NCBI RefSeq assembly: GCF_900107645.1
Contig: NZ_FNQN01000013.1
Span: 1 to 64,000, forward strand
From: Desulfuromusa kysingii
GTDB lineage: Bacteria > Desulfobacterota > Desulfuromonadia > Desulfuromonadales > Geopsychrobacteraceae
Reading direction: 5' to 3'
Length of the DNA: 64,000 nucleotides
The notes under the pieces are model-generated. The model worked only from the letters and a program-made list of their open reading frames with translations. It was not told the origin of the DNA and searched no databases. Positions 1-8,610 of this stretch are shown here, piece after piece (the stretch's first letter is position 1; each line of letters starts with the position of its first letter). Made by a program: the position numbers and the translations under genes.

Positions 1-2
1 AA

Positions 3-173
3 CCAACTGGAGCCGTCGTTGGTCAACAACCATTTGGTGGAGGACGAGCCTCAGGGACCAATGACAAGGCCGGTAGCAAACAAAATCTGATGCGCTGGGC
101 TTCAGTCCGTGCCATTAAAGAAAACTTTGTACCGCCACAAAGTTTTGAATACCCCTTCTTGGAGCAAGAATAA
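3..173 (+). CDS. pruA: L-glutamate gamma-semialdehyde (P5C) dehydrogenase, C-terminal end
   Basis: Partial gene entering from the left edge; 56 C-terminal residues are readable before a TAA stop. They contain TGAVVGQQPFGGGRASGTND, the well-known C-terminal signature of 1-pyrroline-5-carboxylate dehydrogenases, followed by an LMRWASVRAIKENF-like tail. The enzyme oxidises glutamate semialdehyde/P5C to glutamate with NAD(P)+, the second step of proline breakdown. The next gene encodes the first step (proline dehydrogenase), so the pair is a split version of the fused PutA protein. The rest of the protein, including the catalytic Cys, lies outside the window. Confidence 0.9.
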   Translation, partial: PTGAVVGQQPFGGGRASGTNDKAGSKQNLMRWASVRAIKENFVPPQSFEYPFLEQE

Positions 174-180
174 ATTGACC

Positions 181-212
181 CGCCCCGTCCGATAACGGTG
201 ACAGACGGGGCG
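181..212 (+). terminator. hairpin between pruA and proline dehydrogenase
   Basis: Perfect 9-bp inverted repeat (CGCCCCGTC / GACGGGGCG) with a 14-nt loop, starting 7 nt after the pruA stop and followed by the weak pyrimidine stretch CTCTCTTATT. It could attenuate read-through into the proline dehydrogenase gene, or be a processing or stability element inside one operon. The poor U-tract argues against a strong terminator. Confidence 0.45.
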
Positions 213-250
213 CTCTCTTATTGAACCACACCGACCAGCAGGACAAAGTG

Positions 251-1159
251 ATGTCAATTTTTAATTATGTTGTATCTAAATCCATTATGTACGTTCCAAA
301 ACCAATCATCAGCCACTTTGCCAAAGGGTACATTGCAGGATCAACATTGGCAGATGCCGTTCAGCTCACGAAAGACCTGAACCAACAAGGGATCATGACA
401 ACGATTGATATTCTTGGTGAGTTCATCACCACCATGGATCAAGCGGTCGGGTTTAAAAATGACGGTCTGAATATTTTACGCACCATTGATCGCGAAAATC
501 TGGATGCCAACCTGTCAATCAAACCAACCCAAATGGGGCTGCTTCTTGACAAAGAGCAATGCTATGGAATTATTCGCGAGCTCGTCGCCGAAGCCAAAGA
601 ACTGAAGAACTTTATCCGCATTGACATCGAGGATGTTCCCGTTACCGACGACACCTTCGAATTCTTCCGCAGACTGCGTGAAGAGTTTCCAGGCCATGTC
701 GGCACCGCACTACAAGGGTATCTCCGCCGCACCCCAGACGATGTCGTTGCCATGGCTGACGGCTATCAGAACTACCGTCTCTGCAAAGGGATCTACATCG
801 AATCCCGGATGGATGCGTGGAAACACCCCCAAGCCATTAACCGGAACTACGTAATCTGCCTTGAACAACTCCTCAAACAAGGCGCTTATGTCGGCATTGC
901 TACCCATGATGAGTCTTTGGTTTTTGAAGCGATGAACATAATTCGAAAATTGGATCTGAACCCTGACCAATATGAATTCCAGATGCTGTTAGGGGTTGAT
1001 GAAGAATTACGGAAAATCATCCTTGCCGCCGGACACAGACTGCGTATCTATGTCCCCTATGGGGAAGATTGGCTCCCCTACTCACAACGTCGGCTCAAAG
1101 AAAACCCAATGATCGCCCAGCATGCATTGAAGCAAATGTTCGGTTTAAACAAGCAATAA
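251..1159 (+). CDS. Proline dehydrogenase (monofunctional, FAD-dependent)
   Basis: Member of the PRODH family (302 aa from the ATG at 251), the usual length for stand-alone enzymes. It oxidises proline to P5C and passes electrons through FAD to the quinone pool. The C-terminal part holds the family's substrate-binding ending (YVPYGEDWLPYSQRRLKENP), with the RR pair that binds the proline carboxylate, and RLCKGIYIE lies in the barrel. The open frame extends to a TTG at 221, but the ATG at 251 has an AGGA Shine-Dalgarno about 7 nt upstream and begins with the family-like MSIFNYVVSKSIMYVPKP, so it is preferred. It follows pruA in the same direction, giving a two-gene proline utilisation unit. 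Confidence 0.92.
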   Translation: MSIFNYVVSKSIMYVPKPIISHFAKGYIAGSTLADAVQLTKDLNQQGIMTTIDILGEFITTMDQAVGFKNDGLNILRTIDRENLDANLSIKPTQMGLLLDKEQCYGIIRELVAEAKELKNFIRIDIEDVPVTDDTFEFFRRLREEFPGHVGTALQGYLRRTPDDVVAMADGYQNYRLCKGIYIESRMDAWKHPQAINRNYVICLEQLLKQGAYVGIATHDESLVFEAMNIIRKLDLNPDQYEFQMLLGVDEELRKIILAAGHRLRIYVPYGEDWLPYSQRRLKENPMIAQHALKQMFGLNKQ

Positions 1160-1168
1160 AAAACATAA

Positions 1169-1195
1169 GACCTCCGCCTCAAAAAGGCGGAGGTC
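1169..1195 (+). terminator. Hairpin after proline dehydrogenase
   Basis: Perfect 10-bp stem GACCTCCGCC / GGCGGAGGTC around a 7-nt loop, 9 nt after the stop codon. No U-tract follows on the plus strand. Read on the minus strand, the hairpin is followed by TTATGTTTTTT, so it may work better for minus-strand transcription from the decayed gene to its right. Confidence 0.6.
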
Positions 1196-1319
1196 AAGAA
1201 CCACCTGTCGATACAATTCCATCGTTGTTTTCGAAGGTCTTTTTGCCAATTCATTTGATCAAAGTCATTGAATTCAGCTTATAGACAAATCATAGGTGCA
1301 GTGATTGAATTGGAAAATG

Positions 1320-1912
1320 TTACAATAACGACTTCCTACCAACTGGAATCGATCCGGCAAAGCCGATATACAACCACTCAGTCGCGGTAGGATCTCCGGT
1401 TTTCACACCCGTTTCTGGTGAAAGGCTACTGCCCATAGCAAGGACATCCATCGCTAAGAACGAGCCCTGCGCCATTTCGTTTGCGGTGACTGCGACAAGA
1501 AATAGTCATTGGATTAATCCCATTCCGAGAGGGAATATTGCTGCCATCCAACGGACATCTGAGTCATCAAAATAACCAACCCGAGGACATTGATGCTTCC
1601 GGGTCAAACCATTGAACTGACGATGTTTTTACCAATGGGAACTTCGCTATTACGAATATGTCGATGGCTGATTATTTGACATTGGACAAAACGGCTGACG
1701 TAACACTCAAAGCTACTCCGACTCGAAAGGTGCAACCTCTCTAGAAATGACAGATTCAACCCATGCCACTTCATCGGTCAGGGCAAAGGAGCTTTCATTG
1801 GAGGGATAGGCTTGCTGACCATAGTCCAATAAGTCGATAGCAATCACCCCTCTTCGTTTATCGAATGTCCAGCATCTGGCTACGGAATAGCTCGGTATGC
1901 CGTTGCCTTTTT
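1320..1912 (-). pseudogene. Decayed coding remnant, family not recognised
   Basis: About 900 bases (1196-2104) carry no intact gene. The minus strand nevertheless reads like protein in pieces. One piece (1713-1912) includes VIAIDLLDYGQQAYPS and continues for about 60 codons to a TAG. A second piece (1320-1506) includes FLVAVTANEMAQGSFLAMDV and ends EWLYIGFAGSIPVGRKSLL before a TAA. The stretch between them is interrupted by stops in all minus-strand frames I followed. This pattern suggests one or two genes broken by frameshifts and stops. I do not recognise the family, and it is uncertain whether both pieces came from one gene. Confidence 0.4.
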
Positions 1913-2104
1913 AACCATGATATTTGGCAAAGTTCTTATCATCAGAACAATTCAACTTCCGGGTTAATCTCATTAAATGTTTGTTTTTGTTAGACTAAAT
2001 ACAATTTTTTTTGTACTCTTATCTATCCCTACGGGTTGAAAATCTATATAGTCAATTGTTAACCAATCCACGCGAATATCTACTTGAAAGGTTCCTAAGA
2101 ACGT

Positions 2105-3445
2105 ATGGATGATCATCTCTTTGAAGACCTCAATGCCAGCCTGGACACCTTCCTGATTGTCTGGCCGAAACGTATGGGAGAAGCTGGTTACCTGGCCCAT
2201 ACAACAGCAAACAGACATGATTGTGTTGCATCGTTCCGAGGAATGCTTGAATCCATCCGTTGTATGCTCCCCGATCAAGGGGTGCCGCGGTTTGCCTCGA
2301 TGTTGAAGGAAGCACAGGCAAATGCCCCCTTTCTGCTGCAAAACGCCCGAAACCATAGACTACGGGGGATAACTGGAGAGATGTATCTAGGGTGTTTCAA
2401 AACCTTAATTCACTCCCTGGAAGACACGGTCCTGACATTAAAATATAGTGCCGAAGAAAAGCTCAATGTTATTTTGAAGATCCGTCTGGCTTGCGATGTC
2501 TTGGAGACCCTCTTTATTGATGATTGGGAGCGCTCAAGTGCCCATGAAATGACGGAGCAACTCCAAGAGGTTAATCGACTTTTAACACTGAAAAAAAACC
2601 GTTATGAAAATATCTTTCGCAGCACCTCAGACTTGGTTATCCTCACTGATCACAATGGCGTCATCAGTGAAATAAATCCCGCAGCGAAATATTTTTTTGC
2701 TACCGAAAACTTACAAATTAAGCACTTCTGGGAGTTTCTGAGTATAGATTGTTGCCATATGGATCAATTACTTGATGATTACCCTATTGATGAGACCCAT
2801 GAAGTGACCTCCCGTGTCAGTGGACATGTCTTCAATTTACGCATCGTCCCTCTTTCGAGAGTCTCCCTTGCCACCCTAGGTTATATGTTAATTCTTAATG
2901 ACATCACCCTGTTCGTCAATTATCGTCAGGAACTGGAGCAGAAGGTTCACGAAAGGACAGCTGAGTTGATTTTGTCCCAAGATCTCCTTCGACATGAAAA
3001 ATTACAGACCGATGAAATGAACGTAACCTTACGTAATGTCATGAAGAGTATCGAATCCGACAGGTGCAAACAAGAACAGAGCATCACCTCGAAAATTCGT
3101 TCGCAGATGCTTCCCGCCCTTGAGAAGGTTCGCCTTGAGACATCATCCGGCATTAGGGCAAACCTGATTGACCAGATAGAGCAGCAGTTAACCGCCTTGA
3201 CTTCAGATACGAATCTGGAGTTGGATGCCAATCGTCTTAAATTAAGCAAAACCGAAACGCGTATCTGCGATTTTATTCAGGCTGGCTATTCTTCCAACGA
3301 GATCTCCGAAGCGATGAATCTTGCCTTTGATACGATCCGCACTCACCGTAAAAATATCCGTAAGAAATTGGGTCTGCAGGGAAAAGATATCAATCTCTTT
3401 TCTTACCTTACGAGTAGGAACCATCCCAGCCCAGAAGACAAATAA
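2105..3445 (+). CDS. PAS-domain LuxR-type transcriptional regulator
   Basis: 446 aa, no signal peptide or membrane segment. Residues 1-150 form an unrecognised, probably helical input region. A PAS domain follows at about 165-275 (FRSTSDLVILTDHNGVISEI is its typical start), then a coiled-coil linker (about 280-340). The C-terminal LuxR/GerE helix-turn-helix spans about 380-435 (LSKTETRICDFIQAGYSSNE, then DTIRTHRKNIRKKLG). This is the layout of Desulfuromonadia/Desulfobacterota PAS-LuxR proteins that lack a receiver domain and probably sense a cytoplasmic ligand or redox state. The ATG at 2105 has only a weak Shine-Dalgarno (AAGAA), so a slightly different start is possible. It stands alone upstream of a molybdoenzyme operon that it might regulate; that link is inference. 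Confidence 0.85.
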   Translation: MDDHLFEDLNASLDTFLIVWPKRMGEAGYLAHTTANRHDCVASFRGMLESIRCMLPDQGVPRFASMLKEAQANAPFLLQNARNHRLRGITGEMYLGCFKTLIHSLEDTVLTLKYSAEEKLNVILKIRLACDVLETLFIDDWERSSAHEMTEQLQEVNRLLTLKKNRYENIFRSTSDLVILTDHNGVISEINPAAKYFFATENLQIKHFWEFLSIDCCHMDQLLDDYPIDETHEVTSRVSGHVFNLRIVPLSRVSLATLGYMLILNDITLFVNYRQELEQKVHERTAELILSQDLLRHEKLQTDEMNVTLRNVMKSIESDRCKQEQSITSKIRSQMLPALEKVRLETSSGIRANLIDQIEQQLTALTSDTNLELDANRLKLSKTETRICDFIQAGYSSNEISEAMNLAFDTIRTHRKNIRKKLGLQGKDINLFSYLTSRNHPSPEDK

Positions 3446-3470
3446 TCAGCATATCTCCTTTACGGAATTC

Positions 3471-3502
3471 TTTTATGGGGTATAGATAAATACCCCATAA
3501 AA
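3471..3502. repeat. 13-bp perfect palindrome with 6-nt spacer
   Basis: TTTTATGGGGTAT and ATACCCCATAAAA flank the spacer AGATAA, 26 nt after the stop of the PAS-LuxR gene. It would fold into a stable hairpin, but neither strand has a U-tract right after it: the T run is before the stem and the A run after it. It could therefore be a factor-assisted terminator or a dyad operator. The next gene starts about 500 nt away. Confidence 0.6.
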
Positions 3503-3997
3503 ACCCCCAGAGATCCCCTTCCCAAAGTCAAGCATGACCATTAAGATAAATTCAACTGCTTAGAAGGTGGATTTATGCTGAATGGCCACAATAAACCTGT
3601 TAAAAATATACCAGTTATCCCTATTTTTTGGGGTCAACTGAAAGGCGCTTTTGTTGCCTGCTGCAGCATTGTTATGCCGGAAGTATTTGTCGATTTACGT
3701 TCCCGTCCTTGCCACCTCTCGTCCCAAGTTATACCCCAAAGATTACCCCATTTTGTCAGCTCCAAAGAAGCAGTCCTGCCACTTCCTGCTTCAGCGGTCT
3801 TTGGGAAAGTGAATTGATTATGGGACAAGCTGCGCCGGGTCTTGGAACCAACCTGAAATATTCAACAAAAGAAAAGATAAGGATATTTTCAGTCGTTAGA
3901 AGAGTCAGTCAAAGATGTCTGACTCAAATATAATCTGTCTCCAGAAAATGGGAGAGGTTCACTCACTAACTCAGGTGTATGAAAGGGAGGAGCATGT
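3503..3997. other. Long leader region upstream of the molybdoenzyme operon
   Basis: About 500 bases with no convincing gene. A short open frame at 3575-3817 (80 codons) has a good Shine-Dalgarno (AAGGTGG, 4 nt spacing), but its protein is unlike anything I recognise. Overlapping frames of similar length exist on both strands, so I do not call it. A 7-bp inverted repeat GAGTCAG / CTGACTC (3902-3908 and 3919-3925) lies about 75 nt before the molybdoenzyme start and could be an operator. Nothing else stands out. Confidence 0.4.
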
Positions 3998-6166
3998 ATG
4001 GATTCTGAAATTAGCAGAAGGAACTTTCTAAAAGGTGCCGCCGGGGTATCTGCCTTAACATTAAGTGGGCTATGTTTTATCGACATTTCACCCGCCAAAG
4101 CAGACACGGTAAAATACCCCATCACACGTTTTAGGAATGTATGCCCAAGGAATTGTCACGATACCTGTGGCATGATCACTGAAGTGCAAGATGGAAAGGT
4201 GATTCGGGTATACGGAGATCCAGACCACCCAATCACCAAAGGGGCCATGTGTGTCAAAGGGGTCTCCTACATTAAGCAGCTCTACTCACCTGAAAGACAA
4301 CTGCACCCCATGAAGAGAGTCGGGAAAAAGGGGGAAGGAAAATGGCAGCGCATCAGCTGGGATGAAGCCATCACCACAATCACCGATAAATTCAAAGAGA
4401 CCATAGCAGAAGACGGCAACGCGGAAGCGATCTGGGGTTATTGGTACTCAGGCACACTCGGTGCTGTAACGAACTACAGCATGAACAGGCGCTTTCTCTA
4501 CAAATTAGGGGCCTCACGGATAGCTCAAACTGTCTGTTCCGAAGCGGGTAAGGAAGCCTGTAAGTACACATTTGGCACCCAGGAAGGGATGGACCCTGAA
4601 GACTTTGTCAACTCAAAGTTGATCGTCTCTTGGGGTGTCAACGAACAGGCGACCAACGTCCATGCCTTTAATTTTTACAATAAAGCCTTTGAAAAAGGGG
4701 CAAAATATGTCGTCGTCAATCCCCGCAGAACTGAAGGTGCGGCCATGGCGGATATGCATATCCAACCACGCCCGGGAACTGATGCTGCTCTCGCTCTAGG
4801 GATGATGAATGTCATCATCGCAGAAAACCTTTACGACAAAGACTTTGTTGAAAAAAATACTCTTGGATTCAAAGAACTCAAAGAGCGGGTTAAAGAATAT
4901 CCAGTAGAAAAAGTCAGCCAAATCACTGACGTTCCAGTCAAACAAATTGTTGAATTTGCCCGCTTATACGCTAAAACTGACCCAGCAGCAATCCGCGTTG
5001 GTTTTGGTATCCAGAGAAACACCAACGGCGGCATGATGGTCCGGACCATTAGCTGTCTACCTGGGCTTTGTGGCAACTGGGGCAAGCCTGGAGCAGGACT
5101 TCTCTATATCAACACCAACTGGAAATGGAATTTTAAGCACCTGTACCATTTTGACACTCCAAAATCACGCTCTCTCAATATCAACAAGTTGGGCGAGGTC
5201 CTGTTAGAGAAAAAAGATCCTGTCAAAGCGTTGTACGTCTACAACAGTAACCCTCTGGGGATGACCGCAAACCTGAACAAAGTAAAAAAAGGGTTGGAAC
5301 GGGAAGATCTGTTTACCGTTGTTCACGATCTGTTCATGACCGACACGGCAGATTATGCCGATATTTTCCTCCCCGCGTCACACTTCATTGAGCAGTGGGA
5401 TTTCCATCAGGCCTATTGGGGTCTGGTCGTTCAGGTGAATGAAAAAGCGGTTGAACCTCTGGGAGAAGCACGACCCAACTATGAAGTCTTCCGGGCACTG
5501 GCAAAAGGGATGGGTTATACCGACAAGACCTTTGATGAGGATCCCGTCGATATCATAAAAGGGGCTTTGAATACCGACGATCCAAGAATGAAGGGGCTCA
5601 CCTTTGAGCGTCTGGTCAAAGAGGGGGCAACACGGATTAACACTCCTGACAGCCCAGCGGTATTCTTTAAAGATCACAAGTTCCCGACCCCTTCAGGGAA
5701 AATTGAGTTCTACTCCGAACAGGTCGCCAAGCACGGTCTTGACCCTGTCCCCTTCTATGCTGCACCACTGGAGAGCCGGGATGGTTCACCAAAATTACAC
5801 AAAAAATACCCTCTCGTTTTATTGACGGGTGCGACCAAAAACCTCCTCTCAACTCAGTGGTCCCAAGAAGCCTACAATCAAGAAATTGATCCGGTACGGA
5901 GAATTGAGATCAGCCCTGAAGATGCAAAGGCAAGAGGGATCAAAACTGGGGATCTGGTAAGAGTCAAAAACGACCGGGGCAGCATCCAACTCACAGCGCT
6001 GGTCATTGATACGGTCAGACCAGGTGTTGCTTCTGCGGATAAAGCCTGGTGGCCAAAGCTGTGTCCAGACAACCAGAATGTCAACTTCCTGACCCCTGAC
6101 ACTCTGGCAGATATGGCTGACAACTCAACTTACCATACGAATCTTATTCAAGTAGAAAAAGTATAA
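3998..6166 (+). CDS. Tat-exported molybdopterin oxidoreductase, DMSO reductase family, catalytic subunit
   Basis: 722 aa. The N-terminus carries a twin-arginine signal (SRRNFLKG, hydrophobic stretch, then ADT near residue 35), so it acts in the periplasm. Cys49, Cys53, Cys57 and Cys85 (C-x3-C-x3-C-x27-C) form the N-terminal 4Fe-4S site. Cys180 in QTVCSEAGKEA sits where family members carry the molybdenum ligand. PTPSGKIEFYSE and the C-terminal molydopterin-dinucleotide-binding domain follow. The length and Fe-S subunit partner resemble thiosulfate/polysulfide reductase (PhsA/PsrA) and related enzymes, but the substrate cannot be read from sequence. A strong GGGAGGAG ribosome site precedes the ATG. 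The operon has no NrfD/DmsC-type membrane anchor, so electron exchange must use a separate partner. Confidence 0.88.
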   Translation: MDSEISRRNFLKGAAGVSALTLSGLCFIDISPAKADTVKYPITRFRNVCPRNCHDTCGMITEVQDGKVIRVYGDPDHPITKGAMCVKGVSYIKQLYSPERQLHPMKRVGKKGEGKWQRISWDEAITTITDKFKETIAEDGNAEAIWGYWYSGTLGAVTNYSMNRRFLYKLGASRIAQTVCSEAGKEACKYTFGTQEGMDPEDFVNSKLIVSWGVNEQATNVHAFNFYNKAFEKGAKYVVVNPRRTEGAAMADMHIQPRPGTDAALALGMMNVIIAENLYDKDFVEKNTLGFKELKERVKEYPVEKVSQITDVPVKQIVEFARLYAKTDPAAIRVGFGIQRNTNGGMMVRTISCLPGLCGNWGKPGAGLLYINTNWKWNFKHLYHFDTPKSRSLNINKLGEVLLEKKDPVKALYVYNSNPLGMTANLNKVKKGLEREDLFTVVHDLFMTDTADYADIFLPASHFIEQWDFHQAYWGLVVQVNEKAVEPLGEARPNYEVFRALAKGMGYTDKTFDEDPVDIIKGALNTDDPRMKGLTFERLVKEGATRINTPDSPAVFFKDHKFPTPSGKIEFYSEQVAKHGLDPVPFYAAPLESRDGSPKLHKKYPLVLLTGATKNLLSTQWSQEAYNQEIDPVRRIEISPEDAKARGIKTGDLVRVKNDRGSIQLTALVIDTVRPGVASADKAWWPKLCPDNQNVNFLTPDTLADMADNSTYHTNLIQVEKV

Positions 6167-6195
6167 TTTCACAACCTAAATGGGAGGTATAAACT

Positions 6196-6804
6196 GTGTC
6201 TACGAAAAAAATGGTGTTTTTCTTTGACCAAGCAAAATGTGTCGCCTGTCAGGCGTGTGAAATAAGTTGTAAAGTCGTCAACAAACTTCCACTCGGAGTC
6301 AGGTATCGAAAAGTTATATCAACCGCATATACGGGGACATCTATAGCCTTACGACCACATCTATCAATGGCTTGTAATCACTGTGACAATCCAGCATGTA
6401 TGAGTGTCTGTCCTGTTGATGCCTACAGTAAAAATGCCGAAGGTCTTGTGATTCATGATCCGGAAAAATGTATTGGCTGTCAGGAGTGTATGGGCGCATG
6501 CCCTTATCATGCACCGCAATTCAATGAAGAGACAGAATTGGTACAAAAATGCGATTTCTGTGCTGATCGCTTAGAAAATGGGATCCTTCCGGGTTGCATT
6601 GAAGGCTGCCCAGCTAAAGCTTTGACTTTTGGTTATGCTTCTGAAATTGCAAGTAAATACCCAGATTTCAAAAGCGTACCCAACCTGAAGAAAACGTCTC
6701 CAAACTTCATGGTCAAAGAAGGAAGCCGGTTGCACACAACCAATGGAAAAAACAAACCTGAAGGGTACACAGGTGAAATTGCGGAATACTTAAAAGATGC
6801 TTAA
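6196..6804 (+). CDS. Four-cluster ferredoxin subunit of the molybdoenzyme (DmsB/PhsB-like)
   Basis: 202 aa, 30 nt after the catalytic subunit. Four cysteine groups are visible: CVACQACEISC near residue 15, CNHCDNPACMSVCP near 60, CIGCQECMGACP near 93 and CDFCADRL...GCIEGCP near 115. These can bind four 4Fe-4S clusters, the pattern of electron-transfer subunits in DMSO-reductase-type complexes. It has no signal peptide of its own, so it is probably exported bound to the Tat-signal-bearing subunit. The start is GTG at 6196, placed by the GGGAGGT ribosome site 7 nt upstream; an internal ATG at 6211 is too close to the first cluster motif. Confidence 0.9.
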   Translation: MSTKKMVFFFDQAKCVACQACEISCKVVNKLPLGVRYRKVISTAYTGTSIALRPHLSMACNHCDNPACMSVCPVDAYSKNAEGLVIHDPEKCIGCQECMGACPYHAPQFNEETELVQKCDFCADRLENGILPGCIEGCPAKALTFGYASEIASKYPDFKSVPNLKKTSPNFMVKEGSRLHTTNGKNKPEGYTGEIAEYLKDA

Positions 6805-6868
6805 GCATCAGTAACATCGACGATCGGTACAGTACCCTTATCGATCATTGATTCAAGCAAACAAGGGC

Positions 6869-6904
6869 GGAGTTCGGGAGTAGATCCTGAACTCCGTTCC
6901 TTTT
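6869..6904 (+). terminator. Rho-independent terminator of the molybdoenzyme operon
   Basis: A 10-bp stem with one G-U pair (GGAGTTCGGG / CCTGAACTCC), a 7-nt loop, and GTTCCTTTT after it. An alternative outer stem GGGCGGAG / CTCCGCCC (6865-6872 and 6910-6917) overlaps the inner one. Confidence 0.75.
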
Positions 6905-6917
6905 ACAGCCTCCGCCC

Positions 6918-7209
6918 TCTTTCCAATGCTCCTGCCTCGGTCAGATTATCCTCCTTCATCCTGAGTGAAAACTCACCGCAGCCAACAACTCGGTAGAAAA
7001 CCCACCTTTACCGCACCAGCCGCTTGGTATAAGCTCCCTATTATCTATTACGAGCTATGTTCCGAAAAAGATAAGCTAAAAAGCCTTCAAGGCCTTAACA
7101 AAACTTTACATAACTATCCTATATTTAACACCATAGCCATGGCTAGAAGCGTAACATTGGGCGCTCCTATTTAAATTATAAGTACTGAACCAAAAGAGAG
7201 ACCGACGCG
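6918..7209. promoter_or_regulatory. Upstream region of the RND efflux operon with a 12-bp palindrome
   Basis: No gene is supported here. A perfect 12-bp palindrome TAGCCATGGCTA lies at 7134-7145, about 65 nt before the first efflux gene, and AT-rich sequence (TATTTAAATTATAAG) follows it. The palindrome is a candidate operator for a repressor encoded elsewhere; no regulator gene adjoins the operon. Confidence 0.35.
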
Positions 7210-8610
7210 ATGACCCCTAAACAGAGCCTGCATCTGCTGCTGTTGTTACTGTTCCTGAGCGGCTGTAGCCCCTTTAAAGCAGAGCTTCAGCCAGAGAAAC
7301 TGGCTGAACTTCCACCAAGCTATTCCGTAGCCGGAGCCATGACTGAAGTTCCTAGCCGTTGGTGGCACAGCTTTGCCGCTGATGACTTGAATCGACTCAT
7401 TGATGAGGCATTGAACGACAATCTCTCCCTGAGACAAGCTTGGTCCAGGCTGGTACAGGCACAGGCGTTGAGTCAACAAGTCCGCAGCAGCCAACAGCCC
7501 GACCTGAATGCGACGGCCGAACAATCCTACAGCCACACCCGAACCGACGGCGACACGACAAACAGCGACGCTTACTCCCTTGGCTTAAGCAGTAGTTTTG
7601 AATTGGATCTTTGGGGTCGGGTTGCGGCTGAAGTCGAGAGCCAGAACAAAGAAGAGCAGGCAACCCGGGAAGATTTACATGCCGCAGCAATAAGCTTGGC
7701 GGCTGAAGTGACCGATCTCTGGTTACAGATAATCGCTCAACAACAGCAACAGCAGTTGTTGGCAGAACAGATTATAACAGCACAAAGCTATCTTGATCTG
7801 ATTGACCTCCGTTTTCGGAAAGCCCAAGCCACGTCCCTCGACCTGTTGCAGCAAAAAGAATCCATTGCCGCCCTGCAAGCCAAGCTGCCGAGTGCATATG
7901 CCACTGAACAGCTGTTACGCCACGAGCTGGCCGTACTCCTGGGTAACACACCACGACAACCGCTGGACTTGATCACCACCAAACTGCCGCAACTGCAACC
8001 ACTGCCACCGTTAGGGCTCCCTGCGGAATTACTGCAGCAACGTCCCGACATTCGTGCAGCCGATCTTCGCTTACAGGCCGCTGACTGGGACCTGACGATC
8101 GCTAAAGCAGATCGACTTCCGGCCTTAAAATTGACCGCATCTGTCACCACCAGTGGTGATTTTGGTGACCTATTCGACAACTGGTTACTCAACCTCGCTA
8201 ACAACCTCACAGCACCACTGCTCGACGGGGGCTACCGTTCCTCTGAAGTCGAACGGCAACAAGCAATCATCTCTGAAAAACTGGCTGATTATCAACAAAC
8301 CGTATTGACGGCTATCCACGAAGTTGAAGATGCGCTGATCAGTGAACAACAACTGCAGCAAGAGATGTCGGCTCTGCAGCACCAGTTAAGCCTCGCAGAA
8401 AAAGCCCTTTCAACTGCAAAATACCGCTACTTGAAAGGGCTCATAACCTATCTACCAGTATTGACCGAACTGCAGAGTGTAGAGCAGCTGCAAGAAGATC
8501 TGCTCAATCAAAAACTTAACTTATTGACCAATCGGGTCGTCCTCCATCGAGTTTTGGGAGGCGACTGGACTGAACAGCTGCCGGTGCAGCAACTTGAGGT
8601 GCAATTATGA
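7210..8610 (+). CDS. Outer-membrane efflux lipoprotein, TolC/NodT family
   Basis: 466 aa. The N-terminus is a lipoprotein signal peptide with lipobox LFLSGC, so Cys20 should be lipidated. The body has the two coiled-coil-rich repeats of OprM/NodT channels, seen as heptad-like stretches (QAWSRLVQAQALSQQVRSSQ; YLDLIDLRFRKAQATSLDLL) and the family motif LLQQRPDIRAADLRLQAA. It forms the trimeric exit duct of a tripartite pump. The downstream adaptor gene overlaps its stop (ATGA), so outer-membrane, adaptor and pump subunits are translationally coupled in one operon. A GAGAG-type ribosome site lies ahead of the ATG. Confidence 0.92.
   Translation: MTPKQSLHLLLLLLFLSGCSPFKAELQPEKLAELPPSYSVAGAMTEVPSRWWHSFAADDLNRLIDEALNDNLSLRQAWSRLVQAQALSQQVRSSQQPDLNATAEQSYSHTRTDGDTTNSDAYSLGLSSSFELDLWGRVAAEVESQNKEEQATREDLHAAAISLAAEVTDLWLQIIAQQQQQQLLAEQIITAQSYLDLIDLRFRKAQATSLDLLQQKESIAALQAKLPSAYATEQLLRHELAVLLGNTPRQPLDLITTKLPQLQPLPPLGLPAELLQQRPDIRAADLRLQAADWDLTIAKADRLPALKLTASVTTSGDFGDLFDNWLLNLANNLTAPLLDGGYRSSEVERQQAIISEKLADYQQTVLTAIHEVEDALISEQQLQQEMSALQHQLSLAEKALSTAKYRYLKGLITYLPVLTELQSVEQLQEDLLNQKLNLLTNRVVLHRVLGGDWTEQLPVQQLEVQL

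Noticed and set aside
3575-3817. 80-codon frame with a good Shine-Dalgarno
   Set aside because: Protein resembles nothing known, and overlapping frames of similar length exist on both strands; left as an uncalled region.
3821-3835. Sigma-54-like GG-N10-GC match
   Set aside because: Only the minimal dinucleotides match; the rest of the -24/-12 consensus is absent.
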